This document shows, one piece after another, positions 19,881 to 31,203 of a DNA stretch of 64,000 nt. Source of the DNA: Zeus faber (taxonomy: Eukaryota; Chordata; Actinopteri; Zeiformes; Zeidae); assembly GCA_960531495.1 (NCBI GenBank), contig OY482860.1, positions 4,143,268 to 4,207,267 on the forward strand, in the 5' to 3' direction. Positions within the stretch are counted from its first letter, which is position 1. The number at the start of each line of letters is the position of its first letter. A program made the translations under genes and the position numbers. Below the pieces are notes generated by a model. That model had not been told where the DNA came from and made no database searches. It saw only the letters and a list, made by a program, of their open reading frames with translations.

Positions 19881-21625
19881 GAAGCGCGACTTGTGAATGA
19901 TTCACTGGTAATGAACAAATCTTTCAAATTAGTCGGGAGTCGAGTCACTTTGCCGAAAGAGTTGTTCCTTTGGCTTAATTAATATAGAATGTGAGTGGTT
20001 TACACTTTGCATTCTACCCAAAAAAATATTTTTGACATGAATGATTCTTGATTTTTCTTCATTCGGGAGGAGGTTGGAGACATGGAGTCAGAATGGCTCC
20101 TATTCAAAACCTCTATTGTAGAAGCAGCTGTTACGAGCTGTGGTCAAAAGTTGGTCAGTGGCTCTCATGGCAGCGACCCAAGAACTTGCTGGTGGACACC
20201 AGCAGTTGAGGGGGCTGTCAAGCAGAAGAAGGAGGCCTTTCGGCCTTGGTCAGCTTGAGAGACTCCTGACTCTGTAGATAGTTATCAGCAGGTTAAGAAG
20301 GCCACAAGAAAACAGTTGTGAAAGCAAGGCCTAGGGTATGGGAGGAGTTTGAAGAGGCTATGGAGAAGGACTTTCAGGGCGGCCTGATCAGGGTTATGGA
20401 AAACCATTTGGCGACTCAGAAAGGGAAAGAGGCACATTGCCCCGGCTGTTCTCAGCAAAGGGAGGGAAACTCTGACCTTGACTGGGCATATTGTTGAGAG
20501 GTGGAAGGAATACTTTGAAGGACTCCTGAACCTGATGTGCATGTCCTGTGAAGAGTCAGGGTTGGAAGAGTCTGGGGAGGTGGGAGTCTATTTATTTGGT
20601 CACTGACTATTTACTAGGTCAGTGATCTGAGATCACTTGTTGGAAAGTTCCTCAGTGGCAAGACGCCAGGAGTGGATGAGATCCGTCCAGGATGCTGAAG
20701 GCCCTGGAGGGTGTGTTGTGAGGGTGTCTTGGTTGACACAGCTATGCAATGTTGCGTGGGACATCGGGAACAGTGCCTTCGACTGGCAGACCAGGGTGGT
20801 GGTTTCTATTTTCTAAAAAAGGGGACCAGAGGGTGTGTTCCAATTATCGGGGAATCACATTACTCAGCCTCAATGGGAAGGTCTATGCCAAGGTGCTTTG
20901 CTATTGTCAAACCCCAGATTCAGGGGGAACAATGCGATTTTTGTCCTGGCCGTGGAACAGCGGACAAGCTTTTGACCCAGTTGTAGATGATTGCGGAGCA
21001 TGGGAGTTTGCCCAATCTGTCTTCATGTGTTTTGTGAATTTGGAGAAGGCTTATTATTGTGTTCCCCAAGCAAGTTGCTGTGGGAGCATGGGGTGCTGTG
21101 GGAGTATTGGGCCGCTTCTGTGAGCACTGTACCAGACCTTGGTGGTAAAGAGGGAGCTGAGCCGCAAGACGAAGCTCTCAATTTACAAGTCGGTCTTTGA
21201 TCACACCCTCATCTACGGTCATGAGCTATGGGTAGTGACCCAAAGAATGAGAGCATGGATACATGTGGCTGAAATTGGGTTTCTCCGTAGGGTGGCGGGG
21301 CTCACTCTCTATAATAGGGTGAGGAGCTCCGTGAGGAGGGCAGTCCAACTGGGAGGAGACCCTGGGGAAGACCCAGGACACGCTGGAGAGGTTATATCTT
21401 TGGGCTGGCCTGGGAATGCCTAGGTATCCCCTAGGAAAGGCTAGAGGAAGTTGCTGGAGAAAGGGACGTCTGGGTTGCTCTGTTGGCACTGTTGCCACCG
21501 CGACCCTTACTCGGATAATTGTGTTTAAAAATGGATGGATGGATGAATGATTCTTGTGAGAATTGCATTTCCAACTGAGCGCTTAACCGACTCTTCTGAC
21601 TGTAATAAGTAATGTCTGAATAGTG
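19880..21625 (-). mobile_element. hAT-like dispersed repeat, split by Rex3
   Basis: 19880-20050 and 21557-21625 join across the Rex3 insertion. They match (inverted) the uninterrupted copy near 51190-51310 (TTTGCATTC.ACC, TTGAC, ATGATACTTGTGAGAATT) and the copies at 41755 and 42340. Confidence 0.6.
20051..21542 (+). mobile_element. Rex3/RTE-type LINE, 5' truncated, 14-bp TSD
   Basis: Flanked by ATGAATGATTCTTG at 20037-20050 and 21543-21556. The tail is a GATG-type repeat (ATGGATGGATGG). It encodes RT remnants: VCSNYRGITLLSLNGKVYAKVL, GGTMRFLSWPWNSGQAF, SVFMCFVNLEKAYYCVP and VVKRELSRKTKLSIYKSVFD, then LIYGHELWVVTQRMRAW and FLRRVAGLTLYNRVRSS. The YADD block is missing (internal deletion near 21110-21130) and there are several frame breaks. 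The tail and protein fit Rex3 of the RTE clade. Confidence 0.88.
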
Positions 21626-22545
21626 AAATTTATACTTACTGTAGACTAAATGCCACCTGCCATATTGGACTCACTAGTCAGTGAGCATACTGCTACCTAT
21701 TAGCATAGCGCTACTAGTTAGCACAGTGCTACTTCATGTACTTGGGGAGATAGATTTGTACATATGTGTTATTTCTTATCATGTTGTACAATTTTATATC
21801 ATAGCCAATTTTAATGTCTTTCTGGATTGCATTGTTTCTTGCTACTGTAAAATCTGGTTGTCTCTCCAGGAATTGATAGATTGGTGAAGATAAGATCAGA
21901 TAAGAGAACACCGTCATTACAGTTATTGCCACTGTGTGTGCCGACACTACAGCAACTACGCACGCTCGGTGCGGGGCCTGCGAGTGTGAGGTCACATCCA
22001 GAAGATAAACTTGTCAGAAATTACCGACGCCGTAAATATGAGCGAGCAGTGGCTTTTGATTGAAGCTGATAATGTCTGTCTTACTGAGAGGAGGAGAGTC
22101 AACCTCCTAAGATTCCATCTCTCTCTGTCGCTCTCTCTCAGTCTCTCTATCACTGGAGCATCGTGGAGCATTGTAGTGTAACAGCCGCTTCCACAGACGG
22201 CGCCGCAATGTCGTGTTCCAGTCGAGTTCCACCACTTGCACTAAACGCTACTCAGATGAAATGATAGATAACTGAGAATGATGACGATGGTGATGGGAAG
22301 AAAAGGAGGAACAGAGGAGAACCAAGAAGACGCCAAAAAAAGCAGCTATTTTGCTTAACAATGCCATAAAATAACTGTTAGGTTCTGGAACAGGGCTCAG
22401 AAAAGCACAATGACATGAGCCATCACCGATTGTGAGTCAATCATCCGTAAATGTGACACTCCCTGAAACCAGCGGTTCAACCGTGCGACGCCTGTCACCA
22501 AACACCTTATTATGAGTTACTTATGAGAGACAGTTGGTCTGCACA
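21625..22545. other. Intron, no gene seen; CT-rich patch
   Basis: Unremarkable intron with a short CTCT-rich stretch at 22107-22152. It leads into the Rex1-like LINE fragment. Confidence 0.45.
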
Positions 22546-23172
22546 GTGTTTCAGCGTGAATGGATGCTGTCTCCCCCTCCGCGCTGAAGCACTGTGCAGA
22601 CCAATTGTCTCCAGTGTTCACAGACCTGTTTAACACCTCACCGGAGACCTACAGGGTGCCAGCCTGCTTTAAAGCCTCCACCATCATACCTGTCCCCAAA
22701 AAAACAAATATCACAGGTCTTAATGACTACAGACCCGTCGCTCTGACCTCTGTGGCAATGAAGACCTGTGTTGCGTCACCTGAAGACCATCACCTACCTG
22801 GTAGGTACCACCACTCTCCTGGACCCACTGCAGTTCACCTACAGAGCCGACGACGCAGTAAACATGGGACTTCACTTCATCCTCTATCACCTCGACTCTC
22901 CTAGAACCTATGCCCAGCCCAGCACTTCTCCAGGATGAACTCCTCCAGCTGAGCGTGCCCAACTCTACCTGCACTGACTTTCAAACGGACAGGAGTCAGC
23001 AAGGGAAGCCGGGGAAGCATGTCTCGGACCCCCGGACCATCAGCACGGTACTCCCCAAGGCTGCGTCCTCTCCCCATTGCTCTTCTCACTGTACACCAAT
23101 GGTTGCACCTCCAGACACCAATCTGTCAAGCTCCTGAAGTTTGCAGATGACACCACCCTCATTCTTAACTGA
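22545..23172 (+). mobile_element. Rex1/CR1-like LINE, RT fragment (upstream part)
   Basis: Frames encode [51 protein letters not shown], then [17 protein letters not shown] in a second frame. PALLQDELLQLSVPNSTC, GKHVSDPRTISTVLPKAASS and LKFADDTTLILN (FADD catalytic block) follow at about 23138-23170. It stops there; the missing C-terminal part is represented at 29552-29950, beyond an L1-like element. Confidence 0.85.
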
Positions 23173-23226
23173 ATACATTTTATGCCACCCTTACCTCAAT
23201 AAAGTGATAATACTGAAAACGGGATT

Positions 23227-24081
23227 ATGCCGCTGAAAAAGAATGAAAGTGCAACAACAAAGGACGGGAAAAGTAGGCAAGTACCCCGGTCAAATACTAG
23301 CACTAGCCACAATGGCGGCAAATCCACTGAAAAACCTCCACAATGGTTCATATCTGAGATGGAGAAAGGAATACAGAGGATTGGGACCATGATTGAGGGA
23401 CGTTTATCGAAACTGTGTGAAATGATTGAGAAAGTCGTCAGGGAAAACGAAGGAATTCGTCACCCAGTCAAGTGCATCGAGGGTAAACAGCGTGAGATTA
23501 ACAAGATTAACTCCTTAGCCGCCATGCAGAAGAAGTTTGACGACTACAAAAAAACTGCAGAGGGCGAAATGAGAGAGCTGAAAGAACAACTGGACGACCA
23601 AGAGAATAGAGCCTGTAGACAAAATCTCGAAGCTCATTGGCTTTCCAGAAGGAGTGAAGGGGAAGAATACAGTGGCATTCATACAGGAATGGCTACCTAT
23701 GATACTCGATTTAGAAGGGGAAACTTTCAAAGTGGAACAGGCTCACAGGTCACTGCAGCAGCGCCCGGCAGACGGCCCCTTGCCATTGTGATCCGGCTCC
23801 TCTGTTACTGCGACACCGCCAAGATCATCGATGCAGCCCGGAACACAAGCTCACTTCAATATGGCAATTTGACGATCATGAGTCTCAGAGACATGTCTAC
23901 ATCCCTGTACAAAAAAAGGAAAGCCTTTGCTCCACTGAAAAGGAAACTCAAAGAAAAGGACATTACTTTCAGATTGCTGCATCAGACCACCTTTACAATG
24001 GTTCTAGAGGGAGGAAGGCCCACCTTTACCTTTGCTGAAAACTACTTGAAGAAATATCACCCAGACATGGTGCAAGACTAA
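23227..24081 (+). CDS. L1 ORF1-like protein with compensating frameshifts
   Basis: A 284-codon open frame in the L1-like LINE. Residues 1-50 are basic and Ser/Thr-rich. Residues about 70-140 are a coiled-coil-prone region (LCEMIEKVVRENEGI, KFDDYKKTAEGEMRELKEQL). Residues about 180-284 match the L1 ORF1 C-terminal RNA-binding part (LAIVIRLLCYCDTAKIIDAA, LYKKRKAFAPLKRKLKEKDI, FAENYLKKYHPDM). The middle (about 23630-23790) reads nonsense in this frame, but the next frame gives IGFPEGVKGKNTVAFIQEWL and FKVEQAHRSLQQRP, the true RRM. Two opposite indels keep the frame open, so a chaperone function is unlikely. Confidence 0.75.
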   Translation: MPLKKNESATTKDGKSRQVPRSNTSTSHNGGKSTEKPPQWFISEMEKGIQRIGTMIEGRLSKLCEMIEKVVRENEGIRHPVKCIEGKQREINKINSLAAMQKKFDDYKKTAEGEMRELKEQLDDQENRACRQNLEAHWLSRRSEGEEYSGIHTGMATYDTRFRRGNFQSGTGSQVTAAAPGRRPLAIVIRLLCYCDTAKIIDAARNTSSLQYGNLTIMSLRDMSTSLYKKRKAFAPLKRKLKEKDITFRLLHQTTFTMVLEGGRPTFTFAENYLKKYHPDMVQD

Positions 24082-25030
24082 CAAGCTAATTATCCCAGTT
24101 TTGCTGTCTTCATTTTTTTTTTTGTCGCCTGAAGACTTTTGTGTTTTCCCTGACTTAACTTAACTCTTCAACATGGGATCCCTGTTCTCTTCGGAGACGG
24201 AGTACTGTTTTGTTTTCGGTCTTTGTTTTTTCTCAGGTTGGTTCGGACTAGCCTGGTCGACCACTTCTTTTTTTCTGGGACACTGTTTGGAATTGTTCAA
24301 TATTTACATTGTGGATCCCTAATGGAAGTAGTCTACCGGCGGGTGTTTACAAATATGTGTTTAGAGGGAGGCTTAGGAGCTATAACATACATATACTTGG
24401 TTTTTATTTTCCTTTCTCTGGTTATGATGTTCAAGTTTTTCTCACACCTGGAGAGTAGACCGAATAGCCTCCCTAGGTGTTATTATAGGGAATTGTCCTA
24501 CTTCATAAAACGTTTCCATTGTGTTTTCGCTTCAACTGAGTGTACATTTTTGTTATAAAATTGGCTTAATGACAAGTAGATTAGGTTAATAAACGATTTC
24601 AGTTTAAAGGAAGATTGGTACCATTTAATAATGTAGCAGGTTGGGTTACAGCTGCATTAAAAAAGCGTCAATAAGACTACGATTTTGGCACTTCCTCAGT
24701 TAGGGAGGAAGTGGGGTAAAAGGGGGGCATGTAGTGTTTAGTTTGAACTTTTTCTCTTTTATTTTTATGTTTGTTTTTTTTTTTTTTGTTTGTTTTTGTT
24801 TGTTTTTTATTTATTTTCTTTCTACTTTTATATTTGCCTCCAACAATGGTACAGGACATAGAAATGAATGGCTTGGATAAAACAGTGGCCTGGGCTAGAT
24901 ATCCTGACTGGTTTCACTGGATCTTATATTACCTCATGGGAAAAATAGATACGGGAAATGAAAACTGTAGCACTTTGGTATTTGACATGAAACACTTCAT
25001 CAACAAACTGTCCACACGTACTTAACTTTC
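24082..25030 (+). other. L1 inter-ORF region and degraded ORF2 start
   Basis: T-rich spacer with a long T/TG run (24771-24800). The ORF2 start is not clear; coding similarity becomes recognisable from about 25030. Confidence 0.45.
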
Positions 25031-27324
25031 TGAAAAATAGACATAGACATAGCTCTACGACAGGAGACACATCTAACAGATGCTGAACATGCCAAACTGA
25101 CATGTCAATGGCAGGGACAGATCTTCTATTTATCGCTGACATCCCAATCGAAGGGAGCTGCCACATTAATAAGTGAAAATGTCCCTTTGCATGTGGATAA
25201 CATTGAGAAAGACAAACAGGGAAGATAATGGATCCTTAAAGGCACCATAGCAGGTGAATCTACTACTATTTATGGCTGCCCTAAATTTTTCCAAAGTCTG
25301 TTTTTTACAGTTGCGTGTACTTCAAATAAGCTTATTATAGGTGGAGATATGAAGATATGAATTTAGTTCTGGATCCATCCTTAGATCGGTCATTTTCTAA
25401 TCCCAAAATCCTAACCCAAGCAGCTAAAGCACTCCACAAAGAAATGTTCAATTTCAAACTTGTAAACGCCTGGAGGGAAAGACATAATTTGCTGCGCGAA
25501 TACTCTTTTTACTCACATGCTCATAAAAGTTATTCCAGAATTGATATATTTCTTTCTCACACTAGGAATCCACCTCATATCCTAATGTGAATATCTACCT
25601 ATACCTCATTCAGACAATGCTCCTCTTATGTATGTTCCTGATGGCTCAGAAGAACATCGCTAGTAGTCATGGACTACTATCCCCATGCACCTGCTCAATG
25701 ACATAGATTATGTTAACGTTATCAAAAACAACATTGACAGTTTTCTAAGCATTAACAATGGGACCGCCTCACCAACTGTGAGAATCCTTAAAGGCTTATT
25801 TAAGAGGTGAGACTATAAGTTATGCGTCATGGAAAAAAGGCAATATTTGTTGAAGGTCAAAACACTTGAATCAGAGATTAAGAATCTTGAAAAGGAGCAT
25901 TTTCAAATGCAAAATGAGACAACTTTCGACTTGCTAAACAACAAAAGGATTGAGCATGACGTGCTTACCACTCGAGTGATTGAAAATGCAATGGCCAAAA
26001 CTAAACAAAAGTATTATGAACACGGGGATAAGAGTGGTAAATTGCTAGCCTGGCAGATCCAATAAGAGGACAGCTCAAGATGTATCCCCTCAGTTAGGAT
26101 CAAAGATGGTGTCACTGTAGTTCATAATCCTAAACTTATGAGACCTTCAAGGACTTTTATCTGGACTTGTACTCCTCTCAGGGTGCAGACTCTCATAAAA
26201 TGAATAACTTCGTAGCAGGACGGCCAGGATTGACTGCGGAGACACGGGACAGTCTAGAGGCTGACATTACTAAACAGGAAGTTCTCGGTGCAATAGGAAA
26301 GCTTTCGGGAGGAAAATTGCCAGGGCCAGATGGGTTTCCTATGGACTTCTACAAAGCATTTGCATCTAATCTAATTACACCACTGATGTATATGTTTAAG
26401 CATACACTTGAGATCCACCAGCTACCCAAAACTTTCGAACAGGCTCTGAATAAAGTTCTGTTAAAGCCAGGCAAAGATCCAGAACTCTGTGGATCCTATA
26501 GGCCCATTGCCCTTCTCTCATCAGAATATAAAGTGTTTACCAAGGTTATAGCCACCAGACTGCCGAATGTGATACCTAGCCTTATAAATAAAGATCAGAC
26601 TGGCTTCATTCAAAATTGCCTTCCCTCTGATAATATTTCAAGGTCCTCAACATAATTCACTGTGCCAAGAAAATAAATACCCCTGTAATGGCCCTTTCAC
26701 TGGATGCTGAAAATGCATTTGATCGTTTAGAATGGTCCTTTCTTTTTGCAGTTTTACAAAAAAATTATTTTGGTCCAAATTTAATACAAATCATACAGAT
26801 TCTCTATCTCAATCCAACAGCTATCAAACAAATGCAAATATCTCTTCTCTTTTACCCTTGTCACGTGGTAAACGCCAGGGTTGTCCCTTGTCTCTGTGTC
26901 TCTTCTCATTGGCAATTTAACCCCTCGCCATCGCTATAAGAGTACACCCTGTTATAGAGGGTGTTGATGGAACAGGAAAAGCACGCCATCTCGCTATATG
27001 CTGATGATATTATGTTGCATTTGACCAATGTGGGGTCATCTCTCCCTGCCCTGTGCTCCCTATTGGATTAATATACTGTAGCTGTATTGCAGGATACAAA
27101 GTAAACACAAATAAAAGGGTGATAATGCCTCTCAATTCAGAGTATTACCAAGGGAAAACATCCCCTTCAGTTATAAGCTTTGTTATCATGGTTTGCAAAT
27201 ACCCAACCAATTAGACCAAATCGTCTTCCTAAACTATAACCCCCTGTTTAAAAAAGTGGAAGTAGATCTGGAAAGGTGGAAGTCTTTACCTTGATCCCTA
27301 ATTAGACGAATAAAGTGTATAAAA

Positions 27325-27441
27325 AGGAATCTTCTTCTTTCTCTTTCGGCTGCTCCTGTTAGGGGTCACCACAGCGGATCATCTGCCTCCAATACCTTCT
27401 GTTCTGCGCATCTTCCTCCCTTACACCAGCCGCCTGCATGA
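27325..27441 (-). mobile_element. RTE LINE 3' tail inserted in L1
   Basis: CTTTCGGCTGCTCCTGTTAG, GGGTCACCACAGCGGATCAT and CTGCCTCCAATACCTTCTG match the 3' end of the RTE LINE at 35815-35935 almost base for base. A 5'-truncated copy of the same family, minus orientation. Confidence 0.88.
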
Positions 27442-27887
27442 ATAGCCTACCCAAATTATCTTTTTCAAGCACGCCCAACACCAATCCCGAAAGCCTTCTT
27501 TAAAAATTTGGAAAGACAGATTCCTAGATTCCTGTGGAATGGTAAAGTTCCTAGAGTCAAGCTTAAAACCCTATGTTGTCCCACTGAACAAGGAGGGCTA
27601 AACCTACCTGACTTTCAGTTATGCTATCTGGCTGCTCAATCCAGAGCTATTTGGGCATGGATTAAAGACTTGAAACTCCCTCCAGCGTGGAAACAAATTG
27701 AACAGTCTCATACAGCAGAAGTGTTGTAGAGTATTCCATTTATTCACTGTTATCACAATCAGAAAAACGTAAGCCAAAATCCTTTGATAAAACATACATC
27801 TGGCTTGACATATGGCTTGAAGTCAGAGTAATGTTCCAAAGTGTCTGCGCAATATACATACATGTATGTATGTACAATATATGTACA

Positions 27888-28290
27888 TTTGAAGAAGAAG
27901 AGTCTTTAATTGTCACATGACACACCACATCCACATGCACATGCTTTTTGGGTGGTGGCCAGTGAAATGTGGCCTCTGCATTTAACCCAGAGTCATTGAA
28001 TGCTGTTCACTGCTCCTGGCTGCCCCCCCGGAGGAAGGACAAGCCAGGAGCAGTGGGCAGCATTCAACGACGCACCAGGGACCTGGTTCCAGGTGTCCAT
28101 CGCTGGTCGACGATGATGTTCTGCATGTTTTTAGTGGGGGTCCTTACTGATGTTAAATGGAGGAAACCCCAAGTGAGCACGGGGAGAACATTCAAACTCC
28201 ACACAGAAAGGCTCCTATTTGGGAGATAACCCGCCAGAGGTGGAATTGAACCCAGGACCTTCTTGCTGTGAGGCAACAGTGCAACAACTG
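27888..28290 (-). mobile_element. tRNA-headed SINE, copy 1, core rearranged
   Basis: Read on the minus strand: CACTGTTGCCTCACAGCAAG, GTCCTGGGTTCAATTCCACC (B-box-like), GTTCTCCCCGTGCTCAC, AGTAAGGACCCCCACTAAAA and the CGATGGACACCTGG segment, ending GTGACAATTAAAGACTCTTC. Copies 2 (55090-55450) and 3 (62262-62600) share all blocks. This copy carries an inverted duplication of its core (27996-28067). It interrupts L1 ORF2. Confidence 0.85.
27996..28067. repeat. Inverted duplication in SINE core (26-bp arms)
   Basis: Arms 27996-28021 and 28042-28067 match in 24 of 26 positions. The spacer GCCCCCCCGGAGGAAGGAC is in the opposite orientation to the SINE copy at 62395-62420. Confidence 0.93.
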
Positions 28291-28920
28291 AGATCCTCTT
28301 TTGGGCTTCCTTCAGCACATTTTTTTAAATATCTACAGGTAAGAGATTATATAAGAGTGCAGGGTGGGAAATCTGTCCTGTTAGACGACCTCCAGATGGA
28401 TATCATAATGCAGGAAAAACATAACTCTCAAGGTTTTCTATCCTTTGCCTATAACAGGCTCTTGAGCCTTACAAAAAGTAAAGTTCATAATCTTAATGCT
28501 AAATGGGAAATGGACATTGACTATGCTTTCGGGGACTCTGAATGGAAGCGGATTTGTGAAAGCTCTCAATCATAATCATTCTCTTATAACAGGCAACACA
28601 AACTCTTACAGTTTAACCTTATACACAGGGTTTACCTGCCACCTCAACGCCTCCATAAGATTAGTAGCAGTCCGAGATGTAAGACTGAAACAGGGACTCT
28701 TTTACATATGTTCTGGACGTGTAGATGTCTGGAGCAATACTGGAGGTCTATCTTGGATACCACAAAAATAATTGTGGGGGTGGAGATTCCAACTAACCGG
28801 AGACTGGCACTTTTAGGGGACATCTCAGTTTTACCAGTCAATATGAGGTGCAATGTTCGCATTGTCAGGCTAGCCCTAATTGCAGCGAATAAATGTATAG
28901 CCATTCGCTGGAAAAGTGGG

Positions 28921-28959
28921 ACAAAGATACATCAGGGGGTTCCCCTGATGTATCTTTGT
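28921..28959. repeat. Perfect 18-bp hairpin in L1 ORF2
   Basis: ACAAAGATACATCAGGGG (28921-28938), loop GTT, CCCCTGATGTATCTTTGT (28942-28959). Confidence 0.98.
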
Positions 28960-29512
28960 GGCTTAGAGAGCTTTCATCATACTTACCCTCAGATAAGATT
29001 ATGTTTAATCTCAGGACCTTTTCTCAGGCTTTGTAACCTTTTTTACAGAATAGGACTTCTTTTAACACTGATGTCTATGATCAGGCTTGAAGCTGCTCTG
29101 TTGGGGTCTTGGGTGCTCCCTGAGGATGTTGGCTGTGTTCGCTGGTCTTGGTGGGTGCGTAGGGCTTCTGTTTCGTTCTCTAAACCACTAACGGTCTGGA
29201 TAAACCACCAGAAAGGCTGAGTGCACTGTAACAATATCTAAAGGAATAATATAGTACTTGCATTACCCTGTAAGTATGTCTATCTCCTGTATTATTTCTG
29301 TTTTTGCTGGCTATACCTGTCATAATGAATACTGTTACTATAAATCTTGTTATAATTATCATTCTTTTATGTATTTTATTTCACTTTATTTATTTACTTT
29401 ACTTATTTATCTATGGTTTTTTTTTCTTTGTCCATTATGGACAATCTGAAGGGGGGGGTTGATGTCTGATGCTGTTGTTACTGATTGTATTGTTGTATTG
29501 CATATTTTGTTG

Positions 29513-29530
29513 TGGGGGGGGGGGGGGGGG
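29513..29530 (+). repeat. Poly-G run
   Basis: About 18 consecutive G near the 3' end of the L1-like LINE, just before the CAATAAACATACTG terminus. A potential G-quadruplex. Confidence 0.9.
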
Positions 29531-29551
29531 CTCTCAATAAACATACTGTTT

Positions 29552-29950
29552 TAAGAAGGCACAGCAGAAAATGTACTCAGTTTAAGAAATTCTACCTGCC
29601 ACAGACAATGATGGTGCACTTTTAGACCACCATCTTTGAGTCCATCCTCACCTCCTCCATTACCATCTGGTTCGCTGCTGAGGACAAGGGCAGGCTGCAG
29701 CCGATCATTCGCTCTGCAGAGAAGGTGATCGGCTGCAACCTTCCTTCCCTCCAGGACCTGTGCACCTCCATGACTTTGAGGCGGGCGGGGAACCCTTTCC
29801 ACCCAAGACAGCACCATTTTGAGAATCTGCCCTCTGGCAAGAGCTTGCCGTCCATTATGACCAAAACCTCATGCCACAAGAACAGTTTCTACCCCATGGC
29901 AGTGAGGCTCACCAACAGGCCCCCTGCCCACCCTGCCCCCTGTAGTCTCT
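29552..29950 (+). mobile_element. Rex1/CR1-like LINE, C-terminal part
   Basis: Encodes KKAQQKMYSV, TTIFESILTSSITIWFAAED, KGRLQPIIRSAEKVIGCNLP, SLQDLCTSMTLRRAGNPF, HHFENLPSGKSLPSIMTKTS and HKNSFYPMAVRLTN. This is the end of ORF2 of the element whose RT is at 22545-23172. About 130 codons between FADD and here are missing. Confidence 0.85.
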
Positions 29951-29959
29951 CTCTGTCTA

Positions 29960-30109
<150 letters not shown>

Positions 30110-30294
30110 CGCACACACATGCACGGACGCACACACACGCTGACCCCCCACTCTGTCACTCTCTTACAACCCGCCTTCACTCACTCACTCACACACAACT
30201 TGTGCAATAATGTACATGCATTAACACTGTACATACTGAGATAAGCTAGTTAGCAGAAAGCAATAATTGATATTATAATTAAGATTTAGCTATT

Positions 30295-30879
30295 CCGCAA
30301 CATTAAAACACCCTCCCTAATATTGTGTAGGTCAACCTTGCCGAAACAGCTCTGACCCCTCAAGGCATGGACTCCACAAGACCTCTGAAGGTGTCCTGTG
30401 GTATCAGGCACCAAGACACAGCAGATCCTTTAAGTTCTGTAAGTTGTGAGCTCCCCAGGGGTCAGGCTTGTTGTTTCAGCACTTCCCAGAGATGCTCGAT
30501 CAGATTGAGATCTGGGGAATTTGGAGGCCAAGTCAACACCTTTTTTGTCATGTCATGACAGGCAGTGGCCTGGCAGTGGCTAAAAGGGCCACTGCCATCA
30601 GGGAATACTGTTGCCATGAAGGGGTGTACAGTACTTGGTCTGGTGCTACATGTCAAAGTAACATCCACATGAATGCCAGGAGCCAAGGTTTTCCAGCAGA
30701 ACGTCACCCAGAGCATCACACTGCCTCCACCGCCCTGCCTTCTTTCCATAGTGCATCCTGGTGCCATCTCTTCCCCAGCTAAACAACTGTACATCCCACT
30801 CCTTGACAGGTGCCATTGGAATGCAATGCTATTCACTTCACCGGTCAGTGGTTTTAATGTTGTGAATGATTGGTGTATA
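30295..30879 (-). mobile_element. Tc1-like element (family C), copy 1, deleted
   Basis: The right end, CAGTGGTTTTAATGTTGTG.ATGATTGGTGTATA, matches the solo end at 57597-57636. Minus-strand frames encode EEMAPGCTMERRQGGGGSVM, GIHVDVTLT, HPFMATVFP and SPDLNLIEHLWEVLK (the catalytic Glu is kept; DLNP has become DLNL). Internal deletions removed the second catalytic Asp region and most of the N-terminal half. Confidence 0.85.
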
Positions 30880-30911
30880 TACCATAACAATAATTGATCT
30901 TGTTCATAGTA

Positions 30912-31203
30912 CAGTTGGTACCTCGACTTAAGACTGTAATTCGTTCTATAAGAACGGTCGTATGTTAAAACAGTCGTATGTCGAAGCAATTTTTTCCATA
31001 TAAATTATGAAATCATGAAGGGTGAAAATAAACAAAATACACAGCACAAACACAGTAAATATGAACAAAATATGGATAAGCCACGAACTACGTGCACACA
31101 TGGTGTCGGTCGCTCGCTGACTGACTGCTGACAGGCCGCAGAAGTGCCAACTGCAAATTTCCATGCTCGTATGTTAAATTACTCGTAAGTCAAAGTACCA
31201 CTG
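30912..31203 (-). mobile_element. Tigger-type MITE, copy 2
   Basis: CAGTTGGTACCTCGACTTAA on the left and GTAAGTCAAAGTACCACTG on the right, flanked by TA. 292 bp, same body as copies 1 and 3 in inverse orientation. Confidence 0.88.

Larger units (their letters stand above)
25030..29060 (+). pseudogene. L1 ORF2 remnant (endonuclease-RT)
   Basis: Endonuclease: DIALRQETHLTDAEHAKLTC, SQSKGAATLISENVP, LIIGGD and DPSLDRSFSNP (25045-25400). Reverse transcriptase: GKLPGPDGFPMDFYKAF, LLKPGKDPELCGSYRPIALL and DQTGFIQN (26280-26640). ALSLDAENAFDRLEWSF, SRGKRQGCPLSLCLFSLAI and YADDIMLHL follow (26688-27025). The C-terminal region is IPRFLWNGKVPRVKL, GGLNLPDFQLCYLAAQ, FGLPSAHFFKYLQVRDY and MFWTCRCLEQYW. 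Multiple stops, frameshifts and two insertions inactivate it. Confidence 0.88.
23200..29550 (+). mobile_element. L1-like LINE (about 6.3 kb), degenerate
   Basis: Contains ORF1 (23227-24081), an inter-ORF region with poly-T, and ORF2 remnants (about 25030-29060), ending with a G-rich stretch (29513-29530) and CAATAAACATACTG. It lies between two parts of a Rex1-like LINE. ORF2 has itself received an RTE tail (27325-27441) and a SINE (27888-28290). The 5' boundary is uncertain (about 23175-23215). Confidence 0.85.

Noticed and set aside
21729..21995. 88-codon minus-strand frame
   Set aside because: No recognisable domain, no cadherin motif, and the flanking exons already join in frame.
28230..28290. 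Possible tRNA gene (B-box-like GGTTCAATTCC)
   Set aside because: Part of the SINE head; no cloverleaf or anticodon arm can be drawn.
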